A stretch of 64,000 nt of DNA from Agromyces flavus (GTDB lineage Bacteria > Actinomycetota > Actinomycetes > Actinomycetales > Microbacteriaceae). The stretch spans positions 992,001 through 1,056,000 of the forward strand of contig NZ_LT629755.1 in the NCBI RefSeq assembly GCF_900104685.1. Reading direction: 5' to 3'. Positions 8,327-16,970 of this stretch are shown piece after piece. The first letter of the stretch is position 1. Each line of letters opens with the position of its first letter. The position numbers and the translations under genes were made by a program. The notes beneath the pieces were generated by a model. That model was not told the DNA's origin and searched no databases. It saw only the letters and a program-made list of their open reading frames with translations.

Positions 8327-9861
8327 GCGGATCGGATGGCGCGCCGACGGCGACGCCCGTGCTCCTCGCCGGCGTGCGCCTGCCCGGTGCCGACGCGCCT
8401 GTCGACGTGCACGTCGCCGACGGAACGGTGCGGGCGGTGGTTCCCGCAGGAGCCGCACCGGCGGGTGGCGTCGCGGACGCGGCATCCGCTGCCGAACGCC
8501 TCGACCTCGACGGTCGCTTCATCGTGCCCGGGCTGTGGGACCGGCACGTGCACCTGGCGCAGTGGGCGATGGCCGCGCGCCGCCTGGACCTCGGCGCCGT
8601 GTCCTCGGCCCTCGAGGCGGCCGCGCTCGTCGCGGCCGCCGTGCGCGACGGCGCCGGCGAGGTGGTCGGCATGGGCTACCGCGACGGCCTCTGGCCCGAT
8701 CGGCAGCGCATCGACCTGCTCGACCGAGTCGCCGGCGACGTCCCCGTCGTGCTGGTGTCGGGCGACCTGCACTCGTGCTGGGTGAACTCCGCGGCCGGCC
8801 GCCGCCACGGCCTGCTCGAGCGCGCCGGCGCGAGCGGCGTGCTCCGCGAGGACGACTGCTTCCGGCTCGTGCGCGAACTCGACGACGTCGCCGACGACGT
8901 GCTGGACGACTGGGTCGCCGACGCCGCCCGCGCGGCCGCGGCACGCGGTGTCGTGGGCGTGGTCGACTACGAGATGCGCTGGAATCGCGACGACTGGGCG
9001 CGTCGCGCCGCGGCGGGCTTCGACGCCCTGCGCGTGCGGTTCGGCGTCTACACCCAGCATCTCGAGCGCGCCGCCGATGCCCGACTGCGTACGGGCGACG
9101 CGATCGAGGGCACCGACGGGCTCGTGCGGGTGGGCGGCTACAAGGTGATCACCGACGGCTCGCTCAACACGCGCACCGCCTGGTGCGTCGACCCGTACCC
9201 CGGGCTCGGACCCGACGAGCACCCGTACGGACAGGCCAACGTGCCGTACGACGAGCTCGTGCCGCACCTGCGGCGGGCCCGTGAGATCGGCCTCGATCCG
9301 GCCGTGCACGCCATCGGCGACCGCGCGAACGAGCGCGCGCTCGACGCGCTCGAAGCGGTGCAGCCGAGCGGATGGGGCGGCCGCGCGAGCATCGAGCACG
9401 CGCAGCTGCTGCGGCGCGAGGACCTCGCGCGGTTCGCGAGTCTCGGCGTCGTGGCCAGCGTGCAGCCCGAGCATGCGATGGACGACCGCGACGTCGCCGA
9501 GCGGTACTGGCCCGGACGAACCGATCGGGCGTTCATGCTGCGCGACCTCGCCGACGCCGGCGTCGAGCTCGCACTCGGCTCGGACGCGCCGGTGGCGCGG
9601 CTCGACCCGTGGGCGGCCATCGCGGCCGCGGTGGGTCGCGCACGCGACGGCCGCGAGCCCTGGCATCCCGAGCAGGCGATCGACGCGCGCCTCGCACTCG
9701 CCGCGTCGACCGACGGCGCCGGATCCGAGGTCCGCGAGGGGGCAGTGGCCGATCTCGCGATCGTGGAGCGCGACCCGGTCGCAACGGAGGGCGCCGAGCT
9801 GCGCGAGATGCCCGTGACGATCACCCTCCTCGCGGGCCGCATCACGCACGACGCTCGCTGA
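8323..9861 (+). CDS. Amidohydrolase family protein (YtcJ-like)
   Basis: A 512-residue metal-dependent hydrolase of the amidohydrolase superfamily. The metal-binding HxH is in DRHVHL, with later metal and catalytic residues in AVHAIGDRANE, SIEHAQLL and LGSDAPVA. The layout (beta-sandwich residues, TIM barrel, C-terminal EGAVADLAIVERDP) is typical of YtcJ/NfdA-type enzymes, which hydrolyse N-substituted formamides or similar amides; the substrate here is not predictable. The GTG at 8323 overlaps the PaiB-like stop (GTGA), which supports translational coupling. The open frame extends further upstream inside the neighbour, but that part lacks homology. Confidence 0.9.
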   Translation: MSGSDGAPTATPVLLAGVRLPGADAPVDVHVADGTVRAVVPAGAAPAGGVADAASAAERLDLDGRFIVPGLWDRHVHLAQWAMAARRLDLGAVSSALEAAALVAAAVRDGAGEVVGMGYRDGLWPDRQRIDLLDRVAGDVPVVLVSGDLHSCWVNSAAGRRHGLLERAGASGVLREDDCFRLVRELDDVADDVLDDWVADAARAAAARGVVGVVDYEMRWNRDDWARRAAAGFDALRVRFGVYTQHLERAADARLRTGDAIEGTDGLVRVGGYKVITDGSLNTRTAWCVDPYPGLGPDEHPYGQANVPYDELVPHLRRAREIGLDPAVHAIGDRANERALDALEAVQPSGWGGRASIEHAQLLRREDLARFASLGVVASVQPEHAMDDRDVAERYWPGRTDRAFMLRDLADAGVELALGSDAPVARLDPWAAIAAAVGRARDGREPWHPEQAIDARLALAASTDGAGSEVREGAVADLAIVERDPVATEGAELREMPVTITLLAGRITHDAR

Positions 9862-9863
9862 CG

Positions 9864-9888
9864 CCCCCGGCACGACCGCTGCCGGGGG
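9864..9888 (+). terminator. Stem-loop after the amidohydrolase
   Basis: A perfect 9-bp stem (CCCCCGGCA / TGCCGGGGG) with a 7-base loop, starting 2 bp after the amidohydrolase stop. Only two T residues follow, so it is a hairpin terminator of the tail-less type common in actinobacteria. Confidence 0.6.
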
Positions 9889-9956
9889 TTGACCCCCGTC
9901 CCGCTTCGGATGCCCGCCGGCTGGGGCGGCGGCGCACCCGACGCGAGTCTGGATGC

Positions 9957-11513
9957 ATGCCTCCGCACGCTCGCATCGCCACGTCCCGACCCTCCGCCGT
10001 CCGTCGCCCGCGCGCCGCTGCGACTGCGCTCGGCCTCCTGGCCGCGGGCGTCGCCGTGTCCGTGGCGTTCGCGGGGTGCGGGCTCGTCGGCCCGGCACGC
10101 GTGTCGACCGTCGGTGAGGTCGACTTCGACACGCCGCTGCCGATCCCGCCGCTCGCCCCGTCGACCATCGACGCCGACGGCACCCGCGTCTTCTCGCTCG
10201 AGGCGCAGGCCGGCACGACGGAATTCGCACCCGGCGTCGAGAGCGAGACCTGGGGCTTCGACGGCGCCTACCTGGGGCCCACGCTCGTCGCCGATCGCGG
10301 CGAGCGCGTGCGGGTCGACGTCGCCAACGGCCTGGACGTCGCGACGATCGTGCACTGGCACGGCATGCACCTCCCCGCCGAGATGGACGGCGGTCCGCAC
10401 CAGATGATCGATCCCGGTGGCGCATGGTCGCCCGAGTGGACCATCGACCAACCCGCCGCGACACTCTGGTACCACCCTCACCCGCACGGCGAGACCGAGC
10501 AGCACGTCGCGCGCGGCCTCGCAGGCATGTTCCTCGTGCGCGACGACGCCGAGGCGGCGCTGCCGCTGCCGCGCGAGTACGGTGTCGACGACCTGCCGGT
10601 CATCGTCCAGGATGCCGCGTTCACCGACGAGGGTCGCATCGAGTCGTCCGCGCAGGGCTTCGCCGGCCGGCTCGGCGACGAGCTGCTCGTGAACGGCGCG
10701 CGCGGTCCGTACGCCGAGGTCCATGACGAGCTGGTGCGGCTGCGGCTGCTGAACGCATCGACCGCCCGGAGCTACGCCTTCACGTGGGAGGACGGGCGGC
10801 AGTCCGAGCTGATCGCGACGGACGGCGGGCTCCTCGAGGCATCCGTCGCGCTCGACCGCGTCGTGCTCTCGCCCGGCGAACGCGCCGAGGTGCTCGTGCG
10901 CGTGGCGCCCGGCGAGCGGCTCACGCTCCAGTCCGTCATGACGCCGGACGCCGCGGGGCTGCAGCCCACGATCGCGGCCATGAACGGCGGGACCGACGAG
11001 TTCGACGTGCTCGAGCTGCGCGCCGCAGCCGAGCTCGACCCGGCCCCCGACGTGCCCGACCGCCTCGCGGACCTCCCGCCCGTCGGCACCGAGGACGTGG
11101 TCGAGACGCGGACCTTCACGCTCGACGGCTTCCAGATCGACGGTCGGCAGATGCAGCTCGACCGGATCGACCACTCGACGACCGTCGGCACCACCGAACG
11201 CTGGCGGGTCGAGAACGCCAGCGCGATGCCGCACAGCTTCCACGTCCACGACGTGCAGTTCCGCATCGCATCGATCGACGGCGCTGCGCCGCCGCCTGAG
11301 CTCGCCGGATGGAAGGACACGATCTTCGTCCGGCCCGAGACCGAGTACGAACTGATCCTCCGGTTCGAGGACTACGCCGATCCGGACACGCCGTACATGT
11401 ACCACTGCCACCTGCTGTGGCACGAGGACCAGGGGATGATGGGCCAGTTCGCCGTCGTCGAGCCCGGTCAGCGTGCGACGATGACCGAGGAGACCGATCA
11501 TGACCACCATTGA
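9957..11513 (+). CDS. Multicopper oxidase, exported lipoprotein
   Basis: Three-cupredoxin-domain copper oxidase (518 residues). All four copper-ligand motifs are present: HWHGMH, WYHPHPHG, HSFHVHD, and YHCHLLWHEDQGMM for the type 1 site with its axial Met. The N-terminus has a basic stretch, a hydrophobic segment and a lipobox-like FAGC with the lipid cysteine at residue 41, so it is probably anchored outside the membrane. It may oxidise Cu(I), Fe(II) or phenolics. The ATG at 9957 lacks a clear ribosome binding site. The 3' end overlaps the histidine kinase gene by 14 bp, which ties the enzyme to that two-component system. Confidence 0.93.
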   Translation: MPPHARIATSRPSAVRRPRAAATALGLLAAGVAVSVAFAGCGLVGPARVSTVGEVDFDTPLPIPPLAPSTIDADGTRVFSLEAQAGTTEFAPGVESETWGFDGAYLGPTLVADRGERVRVDVANGLDVATIVHWHGMHLPAEMDGGPHQMIDPGGAWSPEWTIDQPAATLWYHPHPHGETEQHVARGLAGMFLVRDDAEAALPLPREYGVDDLPVIVQDAAFTDEGRIESSAQGFAGRLGDELLVNGARGPYAEVHDELVRLRLLNASTARSYAFTWEDGRQSELIATDGGLLEASVALDRVVLSPGERAEVLVRVAPGERLTLQSVMTPDAAGLQPTIAAMNGGTDEFDVLELRAAAELDPAPDVPDRLADLPPVGTEDVVETRTFTLDGFQIDGRQMQLDRIDHSTTVGTTERWRVENASAMPHSFHVHDVQFRIASIDGAAPPPELAGWKDTIFVRPETEYELILRFEDYADPDTPYMYHCHLLWHEDQGMMGQFAVVEPGQRATMTEETDHDHH

Positions 11514-12912
11514 CTCCGCGAGCGCGCCTCGCGCCGCACAGCCGACGGGTGACGCCGCCGTGCGACGACGGCGCGGGTACGGCGGGCTGTGGGCGGCGGT
11601 GCCGCGCGAGCTCGGCTACCTCCTGCTCGGATTCCCCATCGCGATCGTCGGGTTCGTCGTGCTCGTCACGCTCTTCTCGACCGGCGTGAGCCTGCTCGTC
11701 GTCGTGGTCGGCCTCGCGATCGTGGTCGCGGCGCTCTACACGGCACGCGGTTTCGGCCTGGTCGAGCTCGTGCGACTGGCGTGGGCCGGGCGCCCCGAGA
11801 TCCGGCGACCCAACTGGGATGCCGCGGCCCCGGCCGGCGACGGACCGTGGCGTGCCTTCTTCGCTCCCTTCGTCGACGGGCACTACTGGCTCTACCTGCT
11901 GCACGGCATGATCGTCGCCCCCATCGTCGCGCTGTTCAGCTGGACCGTCACCGTCGTCTGGCTCGCGGTCGGTCTCGGCGGCGTCACGTACTGGTTCTGG
12001 GCCATGTTCATCCCCGTGGACGGGCGGGAGTTCTGGCCGCACGAGTGGGTGCTCGACCGCATCTGGCCCGGAGGGGCCGCGGCCGTCGACGTCGAGCCGC
12101 TGGTCGGCGAATCCATCGCGCAGTTCCTGCTCGGCGCCGTCTTCCTCCTCACGCTCCCGTTCGTGACCGCTGGGCTCACGTGGATGCACGATCAGATCGC
12201 GCGCGGCATGCTCGGAGCGTGGCGCTCCGAGGCGCTCCAGCGCCAGGTGCAGCAGCTCGCGGCCTCGCGCGGCGCGGCCGTCCAGGCCGAGGACGCCGCG
12301 CTGCGGCGCCTCGAGCGCGACATCCACGACGGCCCGCAGCAGCGCCTCGTGCGCCTGCAGATGGACCTGGCCGCGATCGAGCGCAAGCTCGAGGCCGACC
12401 CCGACGCCGCACGCTCGCTGCTGGGGGAGGCGCGCGAACAGGCCCGTGACACGCTGGACGAGCTGCGCGCGCTCTCACGCGGATTCGCGCCGCCGCTGCT
12501 GCAGGACCGCGGCCTCGCGAGCGCGCTCGAATCGCTGGCCGGTCGCAGCCCGGTGCCGGTGATACTCGAGCTCGATCTCCCGGCGGACGCCGTGCTGCCC
12601 GCCGCGATCGAGCGCAACGCGTACTTCATCGCGGCCGAGCTGCTCACCAACGCGGCCAAGCATTCGTCGGCGAGCGCCATCCGGCTTCGTCTCTCGACTC
12701 GCGACACCGGCGCCTCCGGTCACTGGCTCGACCTCTGGGTCACCGACAACGGGCACGGCGGCGCGACGGCGATGCCGGGCCACGGGCTCGCCGGACTCGA
12801 CGAGCGCGTCCGAGGGCTCGGCGGGGTGCTCGTCCTCGACAGCCCCGCCGGCGGTCCGACCGTGATCGGCGCCCACTTCCCGTACGTGCCGGCCGCTAGT
12901 GTGGGCGCGTGA
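11500..12912 (+). CDS. Sensor histidine kinase (NarL/DesK-type) with membrane sensor domain
   Basis: A 470-residue HisKA_3 kinase. Residues ~30-240 hold several hydrophobic segments that look like the putative-sensor domain of actinobacterial kinases. A cytoplasmic coiled stretch follows, then the dimerisation box LERDIHDGPQQR with phosphoacceptor His276. The ATP-binding domain has AAELLTNAAKHS, DNGHGG and GHGLAGLDERV. The start has a GAGGAGA ribosome binding site inside the multicopper oxidase gene. The stop overlaps the response regulator's GTG by 4 bp. The signal is unknown; coupling to a copper oxidase makes a copper, redox or envelope cue an attractive inference only. Confidence 0.93.
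   Translation: MTTIDSASAPRAAQPTGDAAVRRRRGYGGLWAAVPRELGYLLLGFPIAIVGFVVLVTLFSTGVSLLVVVVGLAIVVAALYTARGFGLVELVRLAWAGRPEIRRPNWDAAAPAGDGPWRAFFAPFVDGHYWLYLLHGMIVAPIVALFSWTVTVVWLAVGLGGVTYWFWAMFIPVDGREFWPHEWVLDRIWPGGAAAVDVEPLVGESIAQFLLGAVFLLTLPFVTAGLTWMHDQIARGMLGAWRSEALQRQVQQLAASRGAAVQAEDAALRRLERDIHDGPQQRLVRLQMDLAAIERKLEADPDAARSLLGEAREQARDTLDELRALSRGFAPPLLQDRGLASALESLAGRSPVPVILELDLPADAVLPAAIERNAYFIAAELLTNAAKHSSASAIRLRLSTRDTGASGHWLDLWVTDNGHGGATAMPGHGLAGLDERVRGLGGVLVLDSPAGGPTVIGAHFPYVPAASVGA
12897..12902 (+). promoter_or_regulatory. Internal -10 element for leaderless response regulator transcript
   Basis: TAGTGT inside the 3' end of the histidine kinase gene, exactly six bases before the GTG at 12909. 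It would let the regulator be made from its own leaderless mRNA as well as from the operon message. Confidence 0.5.
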
Positions 12913-13571
12913 CCGCCACGTCCGACCGTCCGATCCGCGTCGTGCTCGCCGAGGATTCGATGCTCCTGCGCGAGGGACTCGTGCGGCTGTTCGACGAGGC
13001 CGGTTTCGAGACGGTCGGCGCCTACGGCGACGCCGAGGCGCTGCTGTCCGAAGTCGATCGGGTGGGGCCGGATGTCGCGGTGCTCGACGTGCGCATGCCG
13101 CCGACGTTCCGCGGCGAGGGCGTCCGAGCCGCCATCGAGTTGCGACGACGGGTGCCCGGGCTCGGGGTGCTGCTGCTCAGCCAGTACGTCGAGGGCACGT
13201 ACGCGCATGAGCTCCTCGCATCGGCCGACGGCGGTATGGGCTACTTGCTGAAGGATCGCGTCGCGTCGCTCGAGGACCTCCAGGACGCGGTCGAGCGCGT
13301 GCACGACGGAGGCACCGTGCTCGACCCGCAGGTGGTGCGGGAGCTCCTCTCGCGACGCGGCGACCCGCTCGCAGCCCTCACGCCGCGCGAACGCGAGGTG
13401 CTCGAGCTCATGGCCGAGGGTCGCACCAACTCGGGCATCGCCACGCAGTTGTTCATCGGCGTCGGGGCGGTCGAGAAGAACGTGACGTCCATCTTCCAGA
13501 AGCTGGGGCTGGAGGACTCCGGGACCGACCACCGGCGCGTGCTCGCCGTGCTCGCGTGGCTGCGCCGGTAG
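12909..13571 (+). CDS. LuxR/NarL family response regulator
   Basis: A 220-residue DNA-binding response regulator. The receiver domain has the acidic pair in VVLAEDS, phosphoacceptor Asp60 in VLDVRMP and the conserved Lys in YLLKDR. The C-terminal LuxR helix-turn-helix begins at LTPREREVLELMAEG and carries NSGIATQLFIG and VEKNVTSIFQKLGL. It is the partner of the overlapping kinase. The gene overlaps the kinase stop (GTGA) and also has a -10 hexamer at leaderless spacing, suggesting two modes of expression. Its target genes cannot be seen; the adjacent multicopper oxidase is the obvious candidate. Confidence 0.94.
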   Translation: MTATSDRPIRVVLAEDSMLLREGLVRLFDEAGFETVGAYGDAEALLSEVDRVGPDVAVLDVRMPPTFRGEGVRAAIELRRRVPGLGVLLLSQYVEGTYAHELLASADGGMGYLLKDRVASLEDLQDAVERVHDGGTVLDPQVVRELLSRRGDPLAALTPREREVLELMAEGRTNSGIATQLFIGVGAVEKNVTSIFQKLGLEDSGTDHRRVLAVLAWLRR

Positions 13572-13577
13572 GCGGCC

Positions 13578-14294
13578 TCACGCCGTCGGCGGCGTAGGTC
13601 GCAGCGGCGTGTGCTCGCGCCACACGCGACGGTACAAGTCGTACCCGCGGCGCAGCATCCAGACGAGCGCGCCCATTCCGACGACGACGCCCACCGCGAC
13701 GCACACCCCGACCGGCGCGTCGAACGACGCCGCCACCCCGCCCGCCAAGAGGCCGGCCACGGTGGAGGTCACGACCGAGATGATCATCATCGAGCTGCCG
13801 AGGATCTGGGTGGCCGGGCGCGGGAAGAACACGTGGTACGTGACCTCCGAGCCTCGCATGTCGTCGAACGGCGACATCATCAGGTAGGGCTCGAGGCCCG
13901 GGTCGAGGTCGAGGTACGCCGCCCGCAGCCGGTTCATCGCGAGGACGTACATGAGGTCCTCCGTCGCCGTGTTGAAGGCGCGGAGCATGGTGATCAGGCC
14001 GAGCAGGAGCAGGAGGAACAGGACACCGAGGGCCGCGACTCCGAACCATCCTCGGAACTGGGTCGCGTTGCCGAGGATCCCGAGCCCGATGAGCCCGGCG
14101 GAGACCACGGTGAGGAAGATCGCGATCCTCGTGAGCACTTCGCCTTGGGTCGTGCTGCGCGACGCGAGCAGGCTCCAGTGTTCGGTCGCGAGCAGTTGGG
14201 CGCGGAGGGACTTCTGGGCGTCGGTGAGGCCGTCGGCTCCGAGCGCGTCGCCGGAGTCCGGCGGCGACGGGTCGGGCCCGGGCGCATCCGCCAT
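13578..14294 (-). CDS. Uncharacterised membrane protein
   Basis: A 238-residue protein not assigned to a family. The N-terminus is acidic and proline-rich, then LTDAQKSLRAQLLATEHWSLLASRS precedes two close hydrophobic segments (TRIAIFLTVVSAGLIGLGIL and AALGVLFLLLLLGLITML). After a soluble stretch with several Tyr and Asp residues, a second pair of membrane segments follows (MMIISVVTSTVAGLLAGGV and GVCVAVGVVVGMGALVWML). Four transmembrane helices are therefore likely, with both ends cytoplasmic. The ATG at 14294 is preferred over a GTG five codons upstream; CACAAT six bases before it is a weak leaderless-type -10. It is convergent with the response regulator, 6 bp between stops. Confidence 0.7.
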   Translation of the reverse strand: MADAPGPDPSPPDSGDALGADGLTDAQKSLRAQLLATEHWSLLASRSTTQGEVLTRIAIFLTVVSAGLIGLGILGNATQFRGWFGVAALGVLFLLLLLGLITMLRAFNTATEDLMYVLAMNRLRAAYLDLDPGLEPYLMMSPFDDMRGSEVTYHVFFPRPATQILGSSMMIISVVTSTVAGLLAGGVAASFDAPVGVCVAVGVVVGMGALVWMLRRGYDLYRRVWREHTPLRPTPPTA

Positions 14295-14355
14295 ACCGGC
14301 ATTGTGCACCCGGGCCCGTCGCTGCCGCGCGTTCGCGGCGGCGAGGCGCTCGCGA

Positions 14356-14874
14356 TTACTTCACGCTCACGTGCGCCGCGAGGAACCAGCGGTCCTTGTC
14401 GAGGCCGCGCCGGATCTCGATGGCGACGTCCTGGCTCGTGGGGTCGAGCTCCTCGAGGCCCTCGATCGCCGCGTTGACCTTCTCGGTGGCGACGTCGATC
14501 TGCGCGACCACGTCGGTGATGGTCTCGTCGGACTGCTTGAAGCCCGCCGACGGGTTCACCGCATCGCTCTCCTTGGCGATGGTCGCCAGGCGTGCGTCGA
14601 TCGGCAGGCCGAGCGCGACGACCCGCTCGGCGGCGAGGTCGGCCCATTCCTGCGCGTGCTCCACGACGACGTCGAGAAACTCGTGCACCTCGAGGAAGTC
14701 GCGGCCGCGCACGTTCCAGTGCGCCTGCTTCCCGTTCAGTGCGAGCGCGGTCAGCTCATGGACCATCGGGGTGAAGAACTGCGACACGCCCGAGGCGACC
14801 TCGGGGTCGGCCCCCTTCATCGGTGCCTTGGGCTTCCGCGATGCGGTCTTCGATGCGGTCTTGGAGTCGGTCAT
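14356..14874 (-). CDS. dps: Dps family DNA-binding ferritin
   Basis: Starvation-inducible ferritin-like protein (172 residues) that oxidises and stores iron and protects DNA. The ferroxidase centre is recognisable in KQAHWNVRGRDF, EVHEFLDVVVEHAQEWADLAAER. The N-terminus MTDSKTASKTASRKPKAP is a basic Lys/Ser/Thr extension of the kind that lets Dps proteins bind DNA. The ATG at 14874 follows an AAGGGGA ribosome binding site at good spacing; an upstream in-frame extension would add non-conserved residues. It is probably monocistronic. Confidence 0.95.
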   Translation of the reverse strand: MTDSKTASKTASRKPKAPMKGADPEVASGVSQFFTPMVHELTALALNGKQAHWNVRGRDFLEVHEFLDVVVEHAQEWADLAAERVVALGLPIDARLATIAKESDAVNPSAGFKQSDETITDVVAQIDVATEKVNAAIEGLEELDPTSQDVAIEIRRGLDKDRWFLAAHVSVK

Positions 14875-14985
14875 GTGGTCCCCTTCCACTCGATGACGTG
14901 ACGCATGCCACGCTACGCCGAACGTCGGACGCCGCGCCGGGATTCCCACCGGATCGGCGGGGGGTTGACGGCGTGGCTGCTCGTC

Positions 14986-15897
14986 TCAGTCGGTCGAGGG
15001 TCGCGGATGGTGCGGGCCGCGATGGATCTCGACCACGCGCGATACCCCGGGTGACTCCGGGTCGTCCGTGATCGGCCGGTCGGCCATGAACTGGCGGATG
15101 ATGTGAGCGAGTTCGCCCGGGTGGCTGAAGTTGATGGCGTGCGCGGCACCGCGGATGCCCACGAGGAGCACGTGCGAGTCGGTCATCGCCGCCACCTCGT
15201 GCACGCGGCTCGGCGGCGGCATCAGCGGGTCGCGATCGCCGATCACCACGAGCGTCGGGACGCTGAGGTCCAGCAGCCGGTCCAGGGACGGGTACTGGGT
15301 GAGCGCACGGAACATCCTGAGCGTGCTCGGCACGCCGAATCGGAGGTAGTCGGGCGCGGCGACGCCGATCATGCGGGGCGGTTCGCGCATGCCGTCGCGG
15401 CTGAGCTGCCGTATGGCGCGGGAGAGCGGCTGGTTGAACAGCCCGCCGGCGGGCGAGACGAGCACGGCTCGCTCGAGGCGGTCGGGATGGTGGTACGCGA
15501 ACTCCGTGATGACGGGACATCCCATCGAGTTTCCGACGAGCGTCACTTCCTCGACGCCGCGGTCGTCGAGGAAGCGCGCGGCGGCGTGAGCCAGGTCGGG
15601 GACGTCGAGGGCGTTCGCCATCCGCTGGCTCCGCCCGAAGCCCGGGAGATCGGGGACGAGCGTGTGGAAGTCGTCGCCGAGCCGTTCCGCGGTGGGGAGC
15701 AGGTACCGGCCCGAGAGTCCGAACCCGTGCACGTGCATCATGACCGGCGCGTCGGGCGGGTTCTGCGACTCCCGGTAGAACACCTCGATGCCGTCGATCT
15801 CGGTCCATCGGCCGGCCAGACCCGATTCGGGCCGGCTCGGGTGCATGCGCGACCGGTGCCGCGATCCTGAGCGCGTGTTCGACGGCGAGCCCGTCAC
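14986..15897 (-). CDS. Alpha/beta hydrolase
   Basis: A 303-residue alpha/beta-fold hydrolase. It has the oxyanion segment HGFGLSG, the nucleophile elbow GNSMG (Ser), the acid in VIGDRDPLMPP, and the histidine in the AAHAINFSHPGELAH region. The pattern resembles MhpC/BphD-type or esterase-like enzymes, but the substrate is unknown. The GTG at 15897 overlaps the stop of the upstream membrane protein gene by 4 bp (GTGA), which supports this start; an internal Met at codon 18 (15846) is the alternative. Confidence 0.88.
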   Translation of the reverse strand: MTGSPSNTRSGSRHRSRMHPSRPESGLAGRWTEIDGIEVFYRESQNPPDAPVMMHVHGFGLSGRYLLPTAERLGDDFHTLVPDLPGFGRSQRMANALDVPDLAHAAARFLDDRGVEEVTLVGNSMGCPVITEFAYHHPDRLERAVLVSPAGGLFNQPLSRAIRQLSRDGMREPPRMIGVAAPDYLRFGVPSTLRMFRALTQYPSLDRLLDLSVPTLVVIGDRDPLMPPPSRVHEVAAMTDSHVLLVGIRGAAHAINFSHPGELAHIIRQFMADRPITDDPESPGVSRVVEIHRGPHHPRPSTD

Positions 15898-16271
15898 GAC
15901 GCATCACCCGCGCGCGCATCGAGTGGCGCGGGCCGGCGCTGCGTCCATCCCACGACGAGTCCGCCGAGCGCGAGCGCCGCCACGATGAGGGCACCCCTCC
16001 AGTAGGGCGCGGCGACCCAGGCCGCGTAGACCGCGGCTCCGAAGGAGAGCACGAAGGCGACCGTGACGACGGTCCACGAGGTGCGGACGCCGAACAGCAC
16101 GAGCGTTCCGGCGAGCATCACGGCCGCGCCGCCGACCATCGCGAGCGTCGCGGCGACGACGGGAGCCTCAGGGCCGACGAGCAAGGCCGTGCCGAAGGCC
16201 ACCTGGATCATTCCTCCGAGCCACGCCAGATCGGCGATGACCCGCGTCCGTTCCGACCGGGTTGCACCCAT
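15894..16271 (-). CDS. Small four-helix membrane protein
   Basis: A 125-residue hydrophobic protein with four predicted membrane spans: LAWLGGMIQVAFGTALLVG, VVAATLAMVGGAAVMLAG, SWTVVTVAFVLSFGAAVYAAW and GALIVAALALGGLVVGW. I do not recognise a family. The ATG at 16271 is chosen because GAGGGGG precedes it; a GTG seven codons upstream is also in frame. It is translationally coupled to the alpha/beta hydrolase downstream. Confidence 0.75.
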   Translation of the reverse strand: MGATRSERTRVIADLAWLGGMIQVAFGTALLVGPEAPVVAATLAMVGGAAVMLAGTLVLFGVRTSWTVVTVAFVLSFGAAVYAAWVAAPYWRGALIVAALALGGLVVGWTQRRPAPLDARAGDAS

Positions 16272-16358
16272 GACGTACCCCCTCGAGGCCACGGTGCTGC
16301 TGCACCGTCCAGAGTACTCCCGAGCACGGGACGTGGAGGGACCTCATCGGGCACGCGA

Positions 16359-16395
16359 GTCGGCGGCTCGGAACACGGGGTTCCGAGCCGCCGAC
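16359..16395 (-). terminator. Terminator hairpin downstream of the small secreted protein gene
   Basis: A perfect 16-bp stem (16359-16374 with 16380-16395) and a 5-base loop, located 26 bp past the stop of the 16422-16640 gene. There is no T-tract. Confidence 0.75.
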
Positions 16396-16421
16396 GACAG
16401 GGTGGATGAGGTCGGCGAGCG

Positions 16422-16640
16422 TCAGTCGCCGCAGATGCCCCTGGCGGTCTCGTTCTTGCCCTGGCCGCCGAGCGCCGTGACGACGTCGCCGACGTTCGTG
16501 AATCCGAGGGCGCCCTCGGTGTTGATGGTCTTGTGCACCTGACCGAAGCAGGCCGCGTCGGCGGGCGCAGCGTGCGCGGTGCCGGCGACGCCGAACGTGG
16601 CGAGCGCGGCGACGAATCCGGTGGCGAGAATGCGCTTCAT
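16422..16640 (-). CDS. Small secreted protein with two cysteines
   Basis: A 72-codon gene below many gene-caller cutoffs. The ATG at 16640 has GAAGGGGAAG upstream. The N-terminus MKRILATGFVAALATFGVAG is a clear Sec signal peptide with a likely cleavage after AHA (residues 26-28). The mature part is about 45 residues with two cysteines (in AACFGQVHK and the C-terminal RGICGD), able to form one disulfide, and a Gly/Val/Thr-rich middle. I do not know a characterised homologue. A strong terminator follows, so it is a monocistronic gene and not an artefact of a longer frame. Confidence 0.72.
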   Translation of the reverse strand: MKRILATGFVAALATFGVAGTAHAAPADAACFGQVHKTINTEGALGFTNVGDVVTALGGQGKNETARGICGD

Positions 16641-16759
16641 TGGACTTCCCCTTCTGTCGGCGGGTGGGATCACCCGATACCTGTACTTCCCTTCCAGGCG
16701 GGGAATCGGATGCACCTGATCGCAGAATCCTCTGCCGGCCCTGAAGGAGGTGGAACGGA

Positions 16760-16796
16760 AACGGCCGGACCCGCGTCATCCGCGGGTCCGGCCGTT
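16760..16796 (-). terminator. Terminator hairpin downstream of tRNA-Gly(UCC)
   Basis: A perfect 16-bp stem (16760-16775 with 16781-16796) and a 5-base loop, 26 bp past the 3' end of the minus-strand tRNA. Confidence 0.75.
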
Positions 16797-16821
16797 CACG
16801 ATGTCCTGAGACATCACAGAG

Positions 16822-16892
16822 AGGGGATGACGGGAATCGAACCCGCACCATCAGTTTGGAAGACTGAGGCTCTGCCATTGAGCTACATCCCC
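16822..16892 (-). tRNA. tRNA-Gly (anticodon UCC)
   Basis: A 71-base cloverleaf. The acceptor stem GGGGATG pairs with CATCCCC, the D-arm has AGCTCAATGGCAGAGC, the anticodon loop CTTCCAA reads UCC, and the T-arm has GGTTCGATTCC. The discriminator is T and CCA is not encoded. A strong hairpin terminator follows. Confidence 0.96.
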
Positions 16893-16970
16893 GTGCGCCC
16901 TCTCGGGCACCCGATCATCGTAGTACACGGGCGGGTCCGGTCCGTGACCGGCGTCGGCGTGGGCGCCTGG

